Assembly: GCA_016793505.1 (NCBI GenBank)
Contig: JAEULW010000096.1
Location: forward strand, 1 to 39,233
From: Methylobacteriaceae bacterium
GTDB lineage: Bacteria; Pseudomonadota; Alphaproteobacteria; Rhizobiales; Beijerinckiaceae
Length of the DNA stretch: 39,233 bases
Direction of reading: 5' to 3'
Positions 16,590 through 24,062 of the stretch are shown here, one piece after another (positions within the stretch are counted from its first letter, which is position 1; the number at the start of each line of letters is the position of its first letter). Under the pieces are notes generated by a model. That model saw nothing but the letters and a program-made list of their open reading frames with translations. It did no database searches and was not told the DNA's origin. The position numbers and the translations under genes were made by a program.

Positions 16590-17276
16590 ATGCTCCCTGC
16601 CTTCGCCCCCGGCCGGCTGTTTTCCGGCGTCGTCGCGCTGCTGGCGCTGGCGGCGGCCTTCGCGCTCGGCGCGGCGGCCGAGCGGCGCGCGAGCGGCCTG
16701 TTCGCGGCCGCCCCTCGCGGCCCGGCGGTTCTGGCGCCCGGCCGGGTCTTCGACGGGCCGTTCGAGGCGCGGGTCGTGCGCATCGTCGACGGCGATACGT
16801 TCGCGGCGCGGCTGACGATCTGGTTCGGGCAGGAGATCGAGACGCTCATCCGGCTGCGCGGCGTCGATGCGCCGGAGATCGGCGGGCGTTGCGCCCCGGA
16901 GCGGACGCAGGCGGCGGCGGCGCGCGACAGTCTCGGCCAGGTGCTGGAGAGCGGCCGGGTGATGATCAGCCGGGTCGGCGGCGACAAATATTTCGGCCGG
17001 GTGACGGCGGATGTCGCGGTGGTCGCGCCGGACGGGGCCTTTCCACCGGTCGACGTCGCCGCGCTCCTGCAGGCGGAGGGGCTGGCGCGGCCCTATGCCG
17101 GCAAGGGCCGCGGCGGCTGGTGCGAGCTTGCGGCGGCGCCGGCGCTCAGGGCCGCAGCGCCGCCTTCGCCTTGTCGCGATGCTCGGGCCGGATCGCGCCG
17201 GCGACGGTGCGCAGGGCGAGGGCCAGAACCGCGGCGTCGTCGCCGAAGCCGATCAGCGGCGCGATGTCGGGAATGA
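16590..17276 (+). CDS. Membrane-anchored thermonuclease (SNase-like) family protein with a long tail
   Basis: This 228-residue reading has an N-terminal hydrophobic segment (LFSGVVALLALAAAFALGAAA, about 10-30) acting as a signal or anchor, then an SNase-like domain (about 55-178). Domain motifs are RIVDGDTF, RLRGVDAPEI, KYFGRVTADV and YAGKGRGGWC. In Staphylococcus nuclease the Arg-Asp-Arg/Glu set in such motifs binds calcium and cuts nucleic acid; equivalents seem present, but activity is not certain. The domain normally ends soon after GGWC (residues 175-178). Here the frame runs about 50 more residues of Arg/Ala-rich sequence, 131 bases of which are antisense to the convergent YkvA gene. 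That tail looks like unselected sequence, so the stop may have been lost by mutation or a frameshift. A weak TTGACT (16554-16559) upstream could be a -35 element. Confidence 0.75.
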   Translation: MLPAFAPGRLFSGVVALLALAAAFALGAAAERRASGLFAAAPRGPAVLAPGRVFDGPFEARVVRIVDGDTFAARLTIWFGQEIETLIRLRGVDAPEIGGRCAPERTQAAAARDSLGQVLESGRVMISRVGGDKYFGRVTADVAVVAPDGAFPPVDVAALLQAEGLARPYAGKGRGGWCELAAAPALRAAAPPSPCRDARAGSRRRRCAGRGPEPRRRRRSRSAARCRE

Positions 17277-17526
17277 TGTCGATCGGCAGGATGAAATAGG
17301 CGAGCGCGCCGAACAGCGTGGCGCGGACCTTCAGGTCGGTCGTCGGGTCGGTGGCGCAATAGAAGGCGGCGACCAGATCCTCGGCGAAGGGCAGGTTGCG
17401 GGCGATGCGCTTCAGCGACTCCCAGAAGCGCTCGCGCACCCGCTGCTCGTCGCGCGCGGATTTGCGCATCGTCTCCATCTCCGCCTTGGAGAGCGGCTTC
17501 TTCCAGTCCTCGGCGAGGTCCGCCAT
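17146..17526 (-). CDS. YkvA family (DUF1232) small membrane protein
   Basis: This 126-residue protein has the DUF1232 core near residues 75-110: LFGALAYFILPIDIIPDIAPLIGFGDDAAVL. The LPIDIIPD motif is the family hallmark. A charged N-terminal helix (MADLAEDWKKPLSKAEMETM) precedes it. The core is hydrophobic and may sit in or on the membrane. The role of the family is not established. ATG 17526 was chosen as the family-like start; the frame is open much further upstream only as antisense of purH. The stop lies inside the 3' end of the convergent SNase-like gene. Confidence 0.83.
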   Translation of the reverse strand: MADLAEDWKKPLSKAEMETMRKSARDEQRVRERFWESLKRIARNLPFAEDLVAAFYCATDPTTDLKVRATLFGALAYFILPIDIIPDIAPLIGFGDDAAVLALALRTVAGAIRPEHRDKAKAALRP

Positions 17527-17682
17527 GGCTTCCTCCGGCGCGCGGGCCGCCCGATGATATGGGAAGCTTCGCCGCCCGCCGCAAGCGCCTCCGCCGGCGC
17601 GCTGATTTTGCGGCGCAGCAAAACATGCTAAGCGCCGCCCCGGCGGACGCCTCGGCGGCGTCCGATGCTCTTGGGGGCCTCG

Positions 17683-19275
17683 ATGCCGGGTCAACTCCGC
17701 CGCGTCTCGCGCGCGCTGCTTTCCGTGTCGGACAAGACCGGTCTGATCGATTTCGCCCGCGCGCTGGCGGGGCGCGGGATCGAACTCGTCTCCACCGGCG
17801 GCACGCGCAAGGCGATCGCCGAGGCCGGTCTGCCGGTGATCGACGTCGCTGATCTCACCGGCTTTCCGGAGATGATGGACGGGCGCCTCAAGACGCTGCA
17901 TCCCAAGGTGCATGGCGGGCTGCTCGCCATCCGCGAGAACCCCGAGCACGAGGCGGCGATGCTGGCGCATGGCATCGCGCCGATCGATTTGTTGGCCGTC
18001 AATCTCTATCCGTTCGAGGCGACGGTCGCGAAGGGCGGCAGCTACGCCGACTGCGTCGAGAACATCGACATCGGCGGGCCGGCGATGATCCGCGCCGCCG
18101 CCAAGAACCATGACGACGTGACGGTGGTCGTCGAGCCGGCCGACTATGCCCGCGTGCTCGCCGATCTCGACGCGCGGGGCGGGGCGACGACGCGGGCGCT
18201 GCGCCGGGCGCTGGCGCAGAAGGCCTATGCGCGCACGGCCGCCTATGACGCGGCGATCTCCAACTGGTTCGCCGCGCAGCTCGGCGAGGCGACGCCCGCC
18301 TTCCGCGCGGTCGGCGGGACGCTGGCCGAGGCGATGCGCTATGGCGAGAATCCGCACCAGTCCGCCGGTTTCTACGTCACGGGCGAGACGCGCTCCGGCG
18401 TCGCCACGGCGCGCCAGACGCAGGGCAAGCAGCTCTCCTACAACAACGTCAACGACACGGACGCCGCCTATGAATGCGTCGCCGAGTTCGATCCGGCGCG
18501 CACGGCGGCGGTCGTCATCGTCAAACACGCCAATCCATGCGGCGCCGCGGAAGGGGCGAGCCTCGCCGAGGCCTATGAAAAGGCGCTGCGCTGCGATCCG
18601 GTGTCGGCCTTCGGCGGCATCGTCGCGGTCAACCGCCGGCTCGACGCGGCGGCGGCGCGCGAGATCGTCAAGATCTTCACCGAGGTGATCATCGCGCCGG
18701 AGGCGGACGAGGAGGCGATCGCGCTGGTCGCGGCGAAGAAGAATTTGCGCCTGCTGATCGCCGGCGGCCTGCCCGATCCGCGCGCGCCGGGCCTTTCGGT
18801 GCGCACGGTGGCGGGCGGACTGCTTGCGCAGGGGCGCGACAATGCGTGCGTCGACGACATGGATCTGCGCGTCGTCACCAGACGCGCGCCGACGGCGCAG
18901 GAGCTGGCGGACATGCGATTCGCCTTCCGCGTCGCCAAGCATGTGAAGTCGAACGCCATCGTCTATGCGAAAGACGGCGCGACCGTCGGAATCGGCGCCG
19001 GGCAGATGAGCCGGGTCGATTCCTCGCGCATCGCGGCGTGGAAGGCGGCGGAGGCGGCCAAGGCGGCGGGTCTGCCCGAATCGCTGGCCAAAGGCGCGGT
19101 CGTCGCCTCGGACGCCTTCTTCCCCTTCGCCGACGGGCTGCTGGCGGCGGCCGAGGCGGGGGCGACGGCGGTGATCCAGCCCGGCGGCTCGATGCGCGAC
19201 GACGAGGTGATCGCGGCGGCCGACGCGGCCGGGCTCGCCATGGTCTTCACCGGCGTGCGGCACTTCCGTCACTGA
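17683..19275 (+). CDS. purH: PurH, bifunctional AICAR formyltransferase / IMP cyclohydrolase
   Basis: PurH carries out the last two steps of de novo purine synthesis in the cytoplasm: formylation of AICAR from 10-formyl-THF, then ring closure to IMP. The N-terminal MGS-like cyclohydrolase domain (about 5-195) has [45 protein letters not shown] and NLYPFE. The C-terminal AICAR transformylase domain (about 200-530) has [33 protein letters not shown] with its Lys-His pair, and [10 protein letters not shown]. The length, 530 residues from ATG 17683, is normal. An in-frame ATG at 17665 would add six residues; 17683 was preferred for the GGGG-containing leader. In many Rhizobiales purH follows rsmB and the heparinase gene. 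Here those lie 3-6 kb away on the opposite strand. Confidence 0.96.
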   Translation: MPGQLRRVSRALLSVSDKTGLIDFARALAGRGIELVSTGGTRKAIAEAGLPVIDVADLTGFPEMMDGRLKTLHPKVHGGLLAIRENPEHEAAMLAHGIAPIDLLAVNLYPFEATVAKGGSYADCVENIDIGGPAMIRAAAKNHDDVTVVVEPADYARVLADLDARGGATTRALRRALAQKAYARTAAYDAAISNWFAAQLGEATPAFRAVGGTLAEAMRYGENPHQSAGFYVTGETRSGVATARQTQGKQLSYNNVNDTDAAYECVAEFDPARTAAVVIVKHANPCGAAEGASLAEAYEKALRCDPVSAFGGIVAVNRRLDAAAAREIVKIFTEVIIAPEADEEAIALVAAKKNLRLLIAGGLPDPRAPGLSVRTVAGGLLAQGRDNACVDDMDLRVVTRRAPTAQELADMRFAFRVAKHVKSNAIVYAKDGATVGIGAGQMSRVDSSRIAAWKAAEAAKAAGLPESLAKGAVVASDAFFPFADGLLAAAEAGATAVIQPGGSMRDDEVIAAADAAGLAMVFTGVRHFRH

Positions 19276-19318
19276 AGCGGACGACTGGCCGCGGGGTGTG
19301 AGTCTTCCGCCTTAACCA

Positions 19319-19786
19319 TTGCTTTTCCTTACTTATTTGCTTGTCGCTGGCGTCAGCGGCGGCGGTCGCCTGATCTATACCGACTGGCGGCAGGCGGGCC
19401 TCGATGGCGCCGTGTTCACCGGCGGCGTCAACGAGACCTCGCTGACGCTCGGCCTGCTGTTCGGCGCCGGCATCGTCAGCCCGCTCGCGGTGACCAATCC
19501 GGGCTGGGGCACGTTCTCGATGGGCCTGGCGGCGGGACCGGGCGCGATCGTCGCGGCCACCTTCGGCAATGGTCAGGGCGCCATCGTCGTCGGCTCCAGC
19601 GGACGCACGATCGTCAACGGCTTCCTGTCCGACACGGTCGCCTCGCAACAACTCTATGCGAACGAGATCAACTACATGCTCTCCAGCGGCGTGCCCGAGC
19701 CGTCGACCTGGGCGATGATGCTGATCGGCTTCGCCGGCCTCGGCCTCGCCGCGCGCAAGCGCCGCCGCGAAGAAGCGATGGCCTGA
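19319..19786 (+). pseudogene. PEP-CTERM sorting-domain protein, N-terminally truncated
   Basis: The 155-residue frame ends with a clear PEP-CTERM signal (residues 131-150): VPEPSTWAMM, a hydrophobic helix (LIGFAGLGLAA) and a basic KRRR end. Exosortase cuts such tails after export. The body (GGRLIYTDWRQAG, NPGWGTFSMGL, GGSGRT-like VGSSGRTIVNGF and LYANEINYML) looks like the C-terminal half of a longer exported protein. The frame is closed by TAA at 19313-19315, and the first usable codon is TTG 19319, so no proper signal peptide or ribosome site exists. The purH stop is only 43 bases upstream, leaving no room for the missing half. It is most likely a remnant; a short expressed protein from TTG is possible. 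No exosortase gene is in the window. Confidence 0.65.
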
Positions 19787-19816
19787 TCCGTCTTCCGGAG
19801 TCTGGTGAACCTGTCG

Positions 19817-19840
19817 CCGGCGCCGCTCTTGCGGCGCCGG
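19817..19840 (+). terminator. Strong GC hairpin after the PEP-CTERM frame
   Basis: This is a perfect 10-bp stem, CCGGCGCCGC (19817-19826) and GCGGCGCCGG (19831-19840), with a TCTT loop, followed by TTGCGTTTC. It is 31 bases past the PEP-CTERM stop and about 100 bases before the next gene. The T tract is broken, so intrinsic termination may be partial. Its survival fits the end of a once intact gene. Confidence 0.6.
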
Positions 19841-19937
19841 TTGCGTTTCAGGGCGCCGTTCGCGCCGTGCGCCGGATCACCGACGGAACGGGCGCGGCAG
19901 GCCATCCTGCGTCGCGAGCCTTCGCAAGGAGCGCGTC

Positions 19938-20306
19938 ATGGCCTGGTTCGACGATCTCAAGGCGGCGCTGCCCGCCTACTATCCCGGCGGCGGAAACATC
20001 GTCGGCTATCTGCGCGGCTCGGGCAGTCCGACCGTCTGGCGACAGATGGAGCGTTCGTCGGGGCAGATGATCATACTCGGCTCGAAACGGCCGACGAAGG
20101 AGGAGTGGGACGCCGCCGGCGTCGGCCAGCGCGGCGAGGAGCAGACGATCACGCTCGACAAGCTTTCGAGCTTCATCATCCTCTATGGCGGCTTCATGTA
20201 TCGGCCGTGGGGCCACATCCACAGCCTGACGCCGCAGACGCAGGCGACCTTCACCAACTCGTCGCTGGCGAGCTGGAAGCGCAACTACATGAAACCGCGG
20301 CCCTGA
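19938..20306 (+). CDS. Unrecognised 122-residue protein
   Basis: No family was recognised. The reading is nevertheless convincing: AAGGAG (19926-19931) lies six bases before ATG 19938, and the composition is protein-like, with Trp, Tyr and Met spread through it. It has no signal peptide or membrane helix. The opening MAWFDDLKAALPAYYPGGG may be an amphipathic start. Notable segments are WRQMERSSGQMIILG, DKLSSFIILYGGFMYRPWG and SLASWKRNYMKPRP, with five Trp residues in all. The gene sits alone between the PEP-CTERM remnant and the convergent HtrA-like gene, whose stop is three bases away. The 151-base stretch before it contains the hairpin at 19817-19840. Function cannot be suggested. Confidence 0.7.
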   Translation: MAWFDDLKAALPAYYPGGGNIVGYLRGSGSPTVWRQMERSSGQMIILGSKRPTKEEWDAAGVGQRGEEQTITLDKLSSFIILYGGFMYRPWGHIHSLTPQTQATFTNSSLASWKRNYMKPRP

Positions 20307-20309
20307 GCC

Positions 20310-21380
20310 TCAGCGTCCGCCATCGCCGACGCGCACGGCGACCTCGCGCGTCGCGCCGCCGCGTTCGATCCTGAGGGTCGCGGTCCCGCCGACGCCCTTG
20401 GCCTCGAGGCCGGCGGCGAGATCGGCGACGCTGCGGGTCGGGCGCCCGTCGATGGCGACGATGACGTCGCCGAGCGTCCCGGCGGCGCGATCGACGCCGC
20501 GCAGGCCCGCCTCGGCCGCCGGCCCGCCGGGCGCGACGTCGATGACGACGAGCCCGTCGACGCCGGCGCGGGCGGCGGCCTCGGGACTCGCCAGACGCAC
20601 GCCGATCACCGGATTGGGGGCGCGGCCGTTGCGGATCAGCTGCGGCGCGATGCGGTTCACCGTATCGACGGGAATGGCGAAGCCGATGCCGGCCGAGGCG
20701 CCGGAGGGCGAATAGATCGCCGTGTTGACGCCGATCAGCCGGCCGGCGCTGTCGACCAGCGGGCCGCCGGAATTGCCGGGATTGATGGCGGCGTCGGTCT
20801 GGATCACGTCGACGAGTTCGCGGCCCTGTTCGGTCGGCAGACGACGCTTCAGCGCCGAGACGACGCCGGTGGTCAGCGTCTGGTCGAGGCCGAAGGGATT
20901 GCCGATGGCGAACACCGCCTGGCCGACCTGCAGATCGGCCGAGGAGCCGATGGCGATCGGCGGCGGCAGGCTGGCGCGATCGACGCGCAGCACGGCGAGG
21001 TCGTGATTGGGCGAGCGGCCGACGAGGCGGGCGCTCGACGTCACGCCGTCGGCGAAGCGCACGCGCAGCGATCCGCCGCTCTGGGCGACGACGTGATCAT
21101 TGGTGACGACATGGCCGCCGGCGTCCCAGACGAAGCCGGCGCCGCTCGCCGCGCCGTCCTCGTCCGAAAAGCGGCTCGCCGCGCCCGAGATCACATGCAC
21201 GACGGAGGGCGACACGGCGCGGAACAGCGCAATCGTGTGTCGCTCCGATTCGGCGAGTTCGCCGCGCGCGACGACGGTGCGCGGCGCCTGTTCGGCGAAC
21301 AGCGCGGCCCGCAGGCTCGGCCAGGCGAGCCAGGCCGCGCCGAGCGCCAGCGCCGCAAAGACGAGCGCGCGCCCGTTCAT
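20310..21380 (-). CDS. HtrA/DegP-like trypsin-family serine protease with one PDZ domain
   Basis: This 356-residue envelope protease starts with an N-terminal hydrophobic segment (ALVFAALALGAAWLAW, about 5-20) that anchors or exports it. A trypsin-like domain follows (about 45-240) with an intact catalytic triad: H96 in TNDHVV, D127 in NHDLAVL and S204 in PGNSGGPLV. One PDZ domain (about 255-350) follows, with APGGPAAEAGLRGVD and LGDVIVAIDGRP. One PDZ and a membrane segment match the DegS type more than DegP, which has two. Such proteases degrade or sense misfolded envelope proteins. ATG 21380 lies eight bases after the SDR stop, so the two genes are coupled. It is the last gene of the htpX-rsmB-heparinase-SDR run, all read from the minus strand. 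Confidence 0.9.
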   Translation of the reverse strand: MNGRALVFAALALGAAWLAWPSLRAALFAEQAPRTVVARGELAESERHTIALFRAVSPSVVHVISGAASRFSDEDGAASGAGFVWDAGGHVVTNDHVVAQSGGSLRVRFADGVTSSARLVGRSPNHDLAVLRVDRASLPPPIAIGSSADLQVGQAVFAIGNPFGLDQTLTTGVVSALKRRLPTEQGRELVDVIQTDAAINPGNSGGPLVDSAGRLIGVNTAIYSPSGASAGIGFAIPVDTVNRIAPQLIRNGRAPNPVIGVRLASPEAAARAGVDGLVVIDVAPGGPAAEAGLRGVDRAAGTLGDVIVAIDGRPTRSVADLAAGLEAKGVGGTATLRIERGGATREVAVRVGDGGR

Positions 21381-21388
21381 CGGCGCGC

Positions 21389-22174
21389 TCAGCGCGGGGC
21401 GAGGCGGATCGCGCCGTCGAGGCGGATGCCGACGCCGTTCAGCATGTCGTTGTCGACGATCGACAGGACGAGCCGGGCATATTCGTCGGCGCGGCCGAGA
21501 CGGGAGGGGAAGGGCACGCTTTTCGCCAGCGAGGCGCGCGATTCCTCGGGCAGGCCGTCGAACATCGGGGTGTGGAACAGGCCGGGCAGAATGGTGCAGA
21601 CGCGCACGCCGTATTGCGCCAGATCGCGGGCGAGCGGCAGAGTCATGCCGAGCACGCCGGCCTTCGAGGCGGCGTAGGTCGCCTGGCCGATCTGGCCGTC
21701 CTCGGCGGCGACGGAGGCGGTGGAGACGACGACGCCGCGCTGGCCGTCGGCGTCGAGCGGGGCGAGAGAGGCCATCGCGGTGGCGCATCTGGCGATCATC
21801 GCGAAGGTGCCGGTGAGATTGATCGCCACGCCGCGGGCGAAGCTCGCGACGTCATGGGCGACGAGCTCGCCGGTGTCGCGCTTCTTCGAGATCAGTCGTT
21901 TCGCCGGCGCGACGCCGGCGCAATTCACCAAGATGCGCTCGATCCCGTGTGCGGCGCGGGCTTTGGCGAGGCCGGCGTCGATCGAGGCCTCGTCGGTCAC
22001 GTCGACCTTGCAGAACAGACCGCCGATGGCGGCGGCGACGGCCTCGCCCTTGTCCTGCTGCATGTCGAAGATCGCCACTTTCGCGCCGGCGGCGGCGAGG
22101 CCGCGCGCCGTCGCCTCGCCGAGACCGGACGCGCCGCCCGTGACGATGGCGGCGATCGTGGCGTCGAGTTTCAT
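21389..22174 (-). CDS. SDR oxidoreductase, 3-hydroxyacyl-CoA dehydrogenase type-2-like
   Basis: This 261-residue classical short-chain dehydrogenase has the nucleotide-binding motif TGGASGLG (12-19), D37 at the end of beta 2 (IFD, pointing to NAD rather than NADP), NCAG (84-87), N119, S154 and the pair Y167-x3-K171. The pattern VTGGASGLGEATARGL and the long insert around residues 90-110 resemble human HSD17B10 and bacterial type-2 3-hydroxyacyl-CoA dehydrogenases of fatty-acid and isoleucine breakdown. The exact substrate is an inference from this resemblance. It lies between the heparinase-like gene (81 bp upstream) and the HtrA-like gene (8 bp downstream) and is probably co-transcribed with both. 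Confidence 0.88.
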   Translation of the reverse strand: MKLDATIAAIVTGGASGLGEATARGLAAAGAKVAIFDMQQDKGEAVAAAIGGLFCKVDVTDEASIDAGLAKARAAHGIERILVNCAGVAPAKRLISKKRDTGELVAHDVASFARGVAINLTGTFAMIARCATAMASLAPLDADGQRGVVVSTASVAAEDGQIGQATYAASKAGVLGMTLPLARDLAQYGVRVCTILPGLFHTPMFDGLPEESRASLAKSVPFPSRLGRADEYARLVLSIVDNDMLNGVGIRLDGAIRLAPR

Positions 22175-22255
22175 CGGCGTGTCTCCGGGTTGCGGAAAGG
22201 CTCTGCGACGCTTCGTTCCTAGCCGAGCGTCCTGCGGCCGTCGAGCGTCCCGCCG

Positions 22256-23992
22256 TCACGCCCGGCGCAGCGACCAGCGCACCGGCCTGAGCGCGCCGTC
22301 GTCGACGGACACGACGATCTGCGCGCAGGGGCGCGGCCCGTCGGGGGCGGCGAAATGCACGCTCTCCTCGATGCGCGCCGCGACGTCGCAGGCGAAGAGC
22401 CAGGCCGCGCCCGAGGGCGGCGTCAGCAGCACGCCATAGCCGTCCGGCCCCGGCGCGACCGTGACGGCGGGATGCAGATGAAAGCGCAACGCCCAGGGCG
22501 CCGGCGGCGCGTCGGTCCGCGGCTTGCCGACGCGCTGGAGCTCGTCCTCGCCCTCGAGCGCGTCGGGCGTCAGCGCGAGGCGACGGCGATGGCGCAGGCC
22601 GAAGCGGCGCACATAGCCGTCATGGATCGCCGTCATCGAGCGTCCGTCGGCGCCGCGCTCGACCTCGAGGCGGCGCGGCCCGGCGATGATCTGCGCATCG
22701 AGCCAGGCGGACAGGGCGGTGGTCGGCGCAAAGCGGCAGGACGAAGTGTCGGCGACGACGAGCGTCGAATGCGCCGCGGTCTGGCGCGAGGCCTCGCGCA
22801 GCGCCGGACGGTTGGGCGCGGGCGCGCCGCAATTGCCGATCAGCCGCTCGCCGGCGACGGAAAATTCGAAGGACAGGCAGCCGGCATGCGCCTCGGCGGA
22901 GAAGTCGCGCGGCGGCGCGGCGCCGACATCGACGATGGCGAGCGCGTCCTCGGCCTGCAGGCGCAAATAGCCGGAATGCGTCGCATGGGCGAGGCCGGCG
23001 CCGGCGCCGTCGTCATAGGCGAGCAGCGTCGCCAGCGCCTCGGGGCGCGTCACGCCCATGCCGTTGAACAGCGCCAGCGCGCCGTCGCCATGGCGCAGCA
23101 GGCGCAGCATCGGCAGCATGCGATCGACGGCGTTGAGCAGCTGCTGCGGCGGCTCCTGACCGCGGGCGGCGTAGGCCTGACGCAGCGGCAGCAGATCGAG
23201 CAGCAGATCGACCAGCGCGGCCGGATTGCGGCCGATATGGCCGCCGTCGGGCAGAATCTGCGCGTCGAGTTCGGCCGCCAGATAGCGCTGCGCGCGGCGG
23301 CGCAGGGCGTCGAGCCCGTCGGCGCAGAGCGTCAGCTCGGCCAGCGCCACGGCGGCGAGCAGGCGGGCATGGCCGGTCAGTCCGCCCTGCAGCGCCAGCG
23401 CAAGCCAGGCCGCCTGGCGGCCGACGCTTTTCATGAAGCGGCGGTAGAAGGGGCGATCGGCGCCTTCGAGAATCAGCGGCGACTGGCTGATCCACGACAT
23501 CAGCCGGCGGGCGGTGACGGCGGCGTCCCAACCCGCCTCGTGCGCCTGCCGGCCGCCGGGATCGCTCGCCGGCGGGCGACCGCACAGCGCAATCCAGTCA
23601 TCGACGAGGGCGCGGGCGTTGGCGCGGGCGATCGCGGTCTCGGCGGCGCGCAGATGACGCAACCAGGCAAAGCCCATCAGCGCTTGCGTCCAGGCCGGGG
23701 CCGGCGAGGCGACGAGAAAGGGCGACTCGCCTTTCGTGTTCACCGCCTTGCCGTAGAAGACGAAGTAGCCGCCGTAGATGTCGTCGGCGATGGTCGGGTC
23801 GGCGGTGCGCAGATCCTGCGGCGCGATGACGAGGCGCTCGGGCGCGCGGGCGCGCCACACCGCCATCAGCCGCGCCGGCGCCGAAAGGCCGCGCCGCAAA
23901 CGTCGCGCGCTCTGACCGAGAACGAGACCGGCGAGCGACATGCGATCGGCGAAGCCGGTCCTGGCCAAAGTCACTCCCGCAGCTACGCGCAC
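22256..23992 (-). CDS. Heparinase II/III family protein
   Basis: This 578-residue protein has the two-part layout of the family: an alpha-helical toroid-like N-terminal region (about 100-330, with GYFVFYGKAVNTKG, GWDAAVTARRLMSWI and ILPDGGHIGRNPA) and a beta-rich C-terminal heparinase II/III domain (about 350-560, with FNGMGVTRPEALATLLAYDD, SGYLRLQAEDALAIVDVGA and EAHAGCLSFEFSV). Heparinases II and III are polysaccharide lyases. Members found beside rsmB in alphaproteobacteria have no proven substrate, and a role with envelope or extracellular polysaccharide is inferred. No classical signal peptide is evident. The gene follows rsmB by 70 bp on the same strand. ATG 23992 was taken; ATG 23941 (MSLAGLVLGQ) is an alternative. 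Confidence 0.85.
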   Translation of the reverse strand: MRVAAGVTLARTGFADRMSLAGLVLGQSARRLRRGLSAPARLMAVWRARAPERLVIAPQDLRTADPTIADDIYGGYFVFYGKAVNTKGESPFLVASPAPAWTQALMGFAWLRHLRAAETAIARANARALVDDWIALCGRPPASDPGGRQAHEAGWDAAVTARRLMSWISQSPLILEGADRPFYRRFMKSVGRQAAWLALALQGGLTGHARLLAAVALAELTLCADGLDALRRRAQRYLAAELDAQILPDGGHIGRNPAALVDLLLDLLPLRQAYAARGQEPPQQLLNAVDRMLPMLRLLRHGDGALALFNGMGVTRPEALATLLAYDDGAGAGLAHATHSGYLRLQAEDALAIVDVGAAPPRDFSAEAHAGCLSFEFSVAGERLIGNCGAPAPNRPALREASRQTAAHSTLVVADTSSCRFAPTTALSAWLDAQIIAGPRRLEVERGADGRSMTAIHDGYVRRFGLRHRRRLALTPDALEGEDELQRVGKPRTDAPPAPWALRFHLHPAVTVAPGPDGYGVLLTPPSGAAWLFACDVAARIEESVHFAAPDGPRPCAQIVVSVDDGALRPVRWSLRRA

Positions 23993-24062
23993 GCGACGAA
24001 TCGCTTTCGATTCAAAATAGGCGTGGCGGCGAAGGCCAGCAATGGCGCCGGGCGTCGTCGAT

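Noticed and set aside
17606-17623. TTTTGC/GCAAAA inverted repeat before purH as a riboswitch or attenuator
   Set aside because: Only a six-base stem; no purine riboswitch core or leader-peptide pattern was found.
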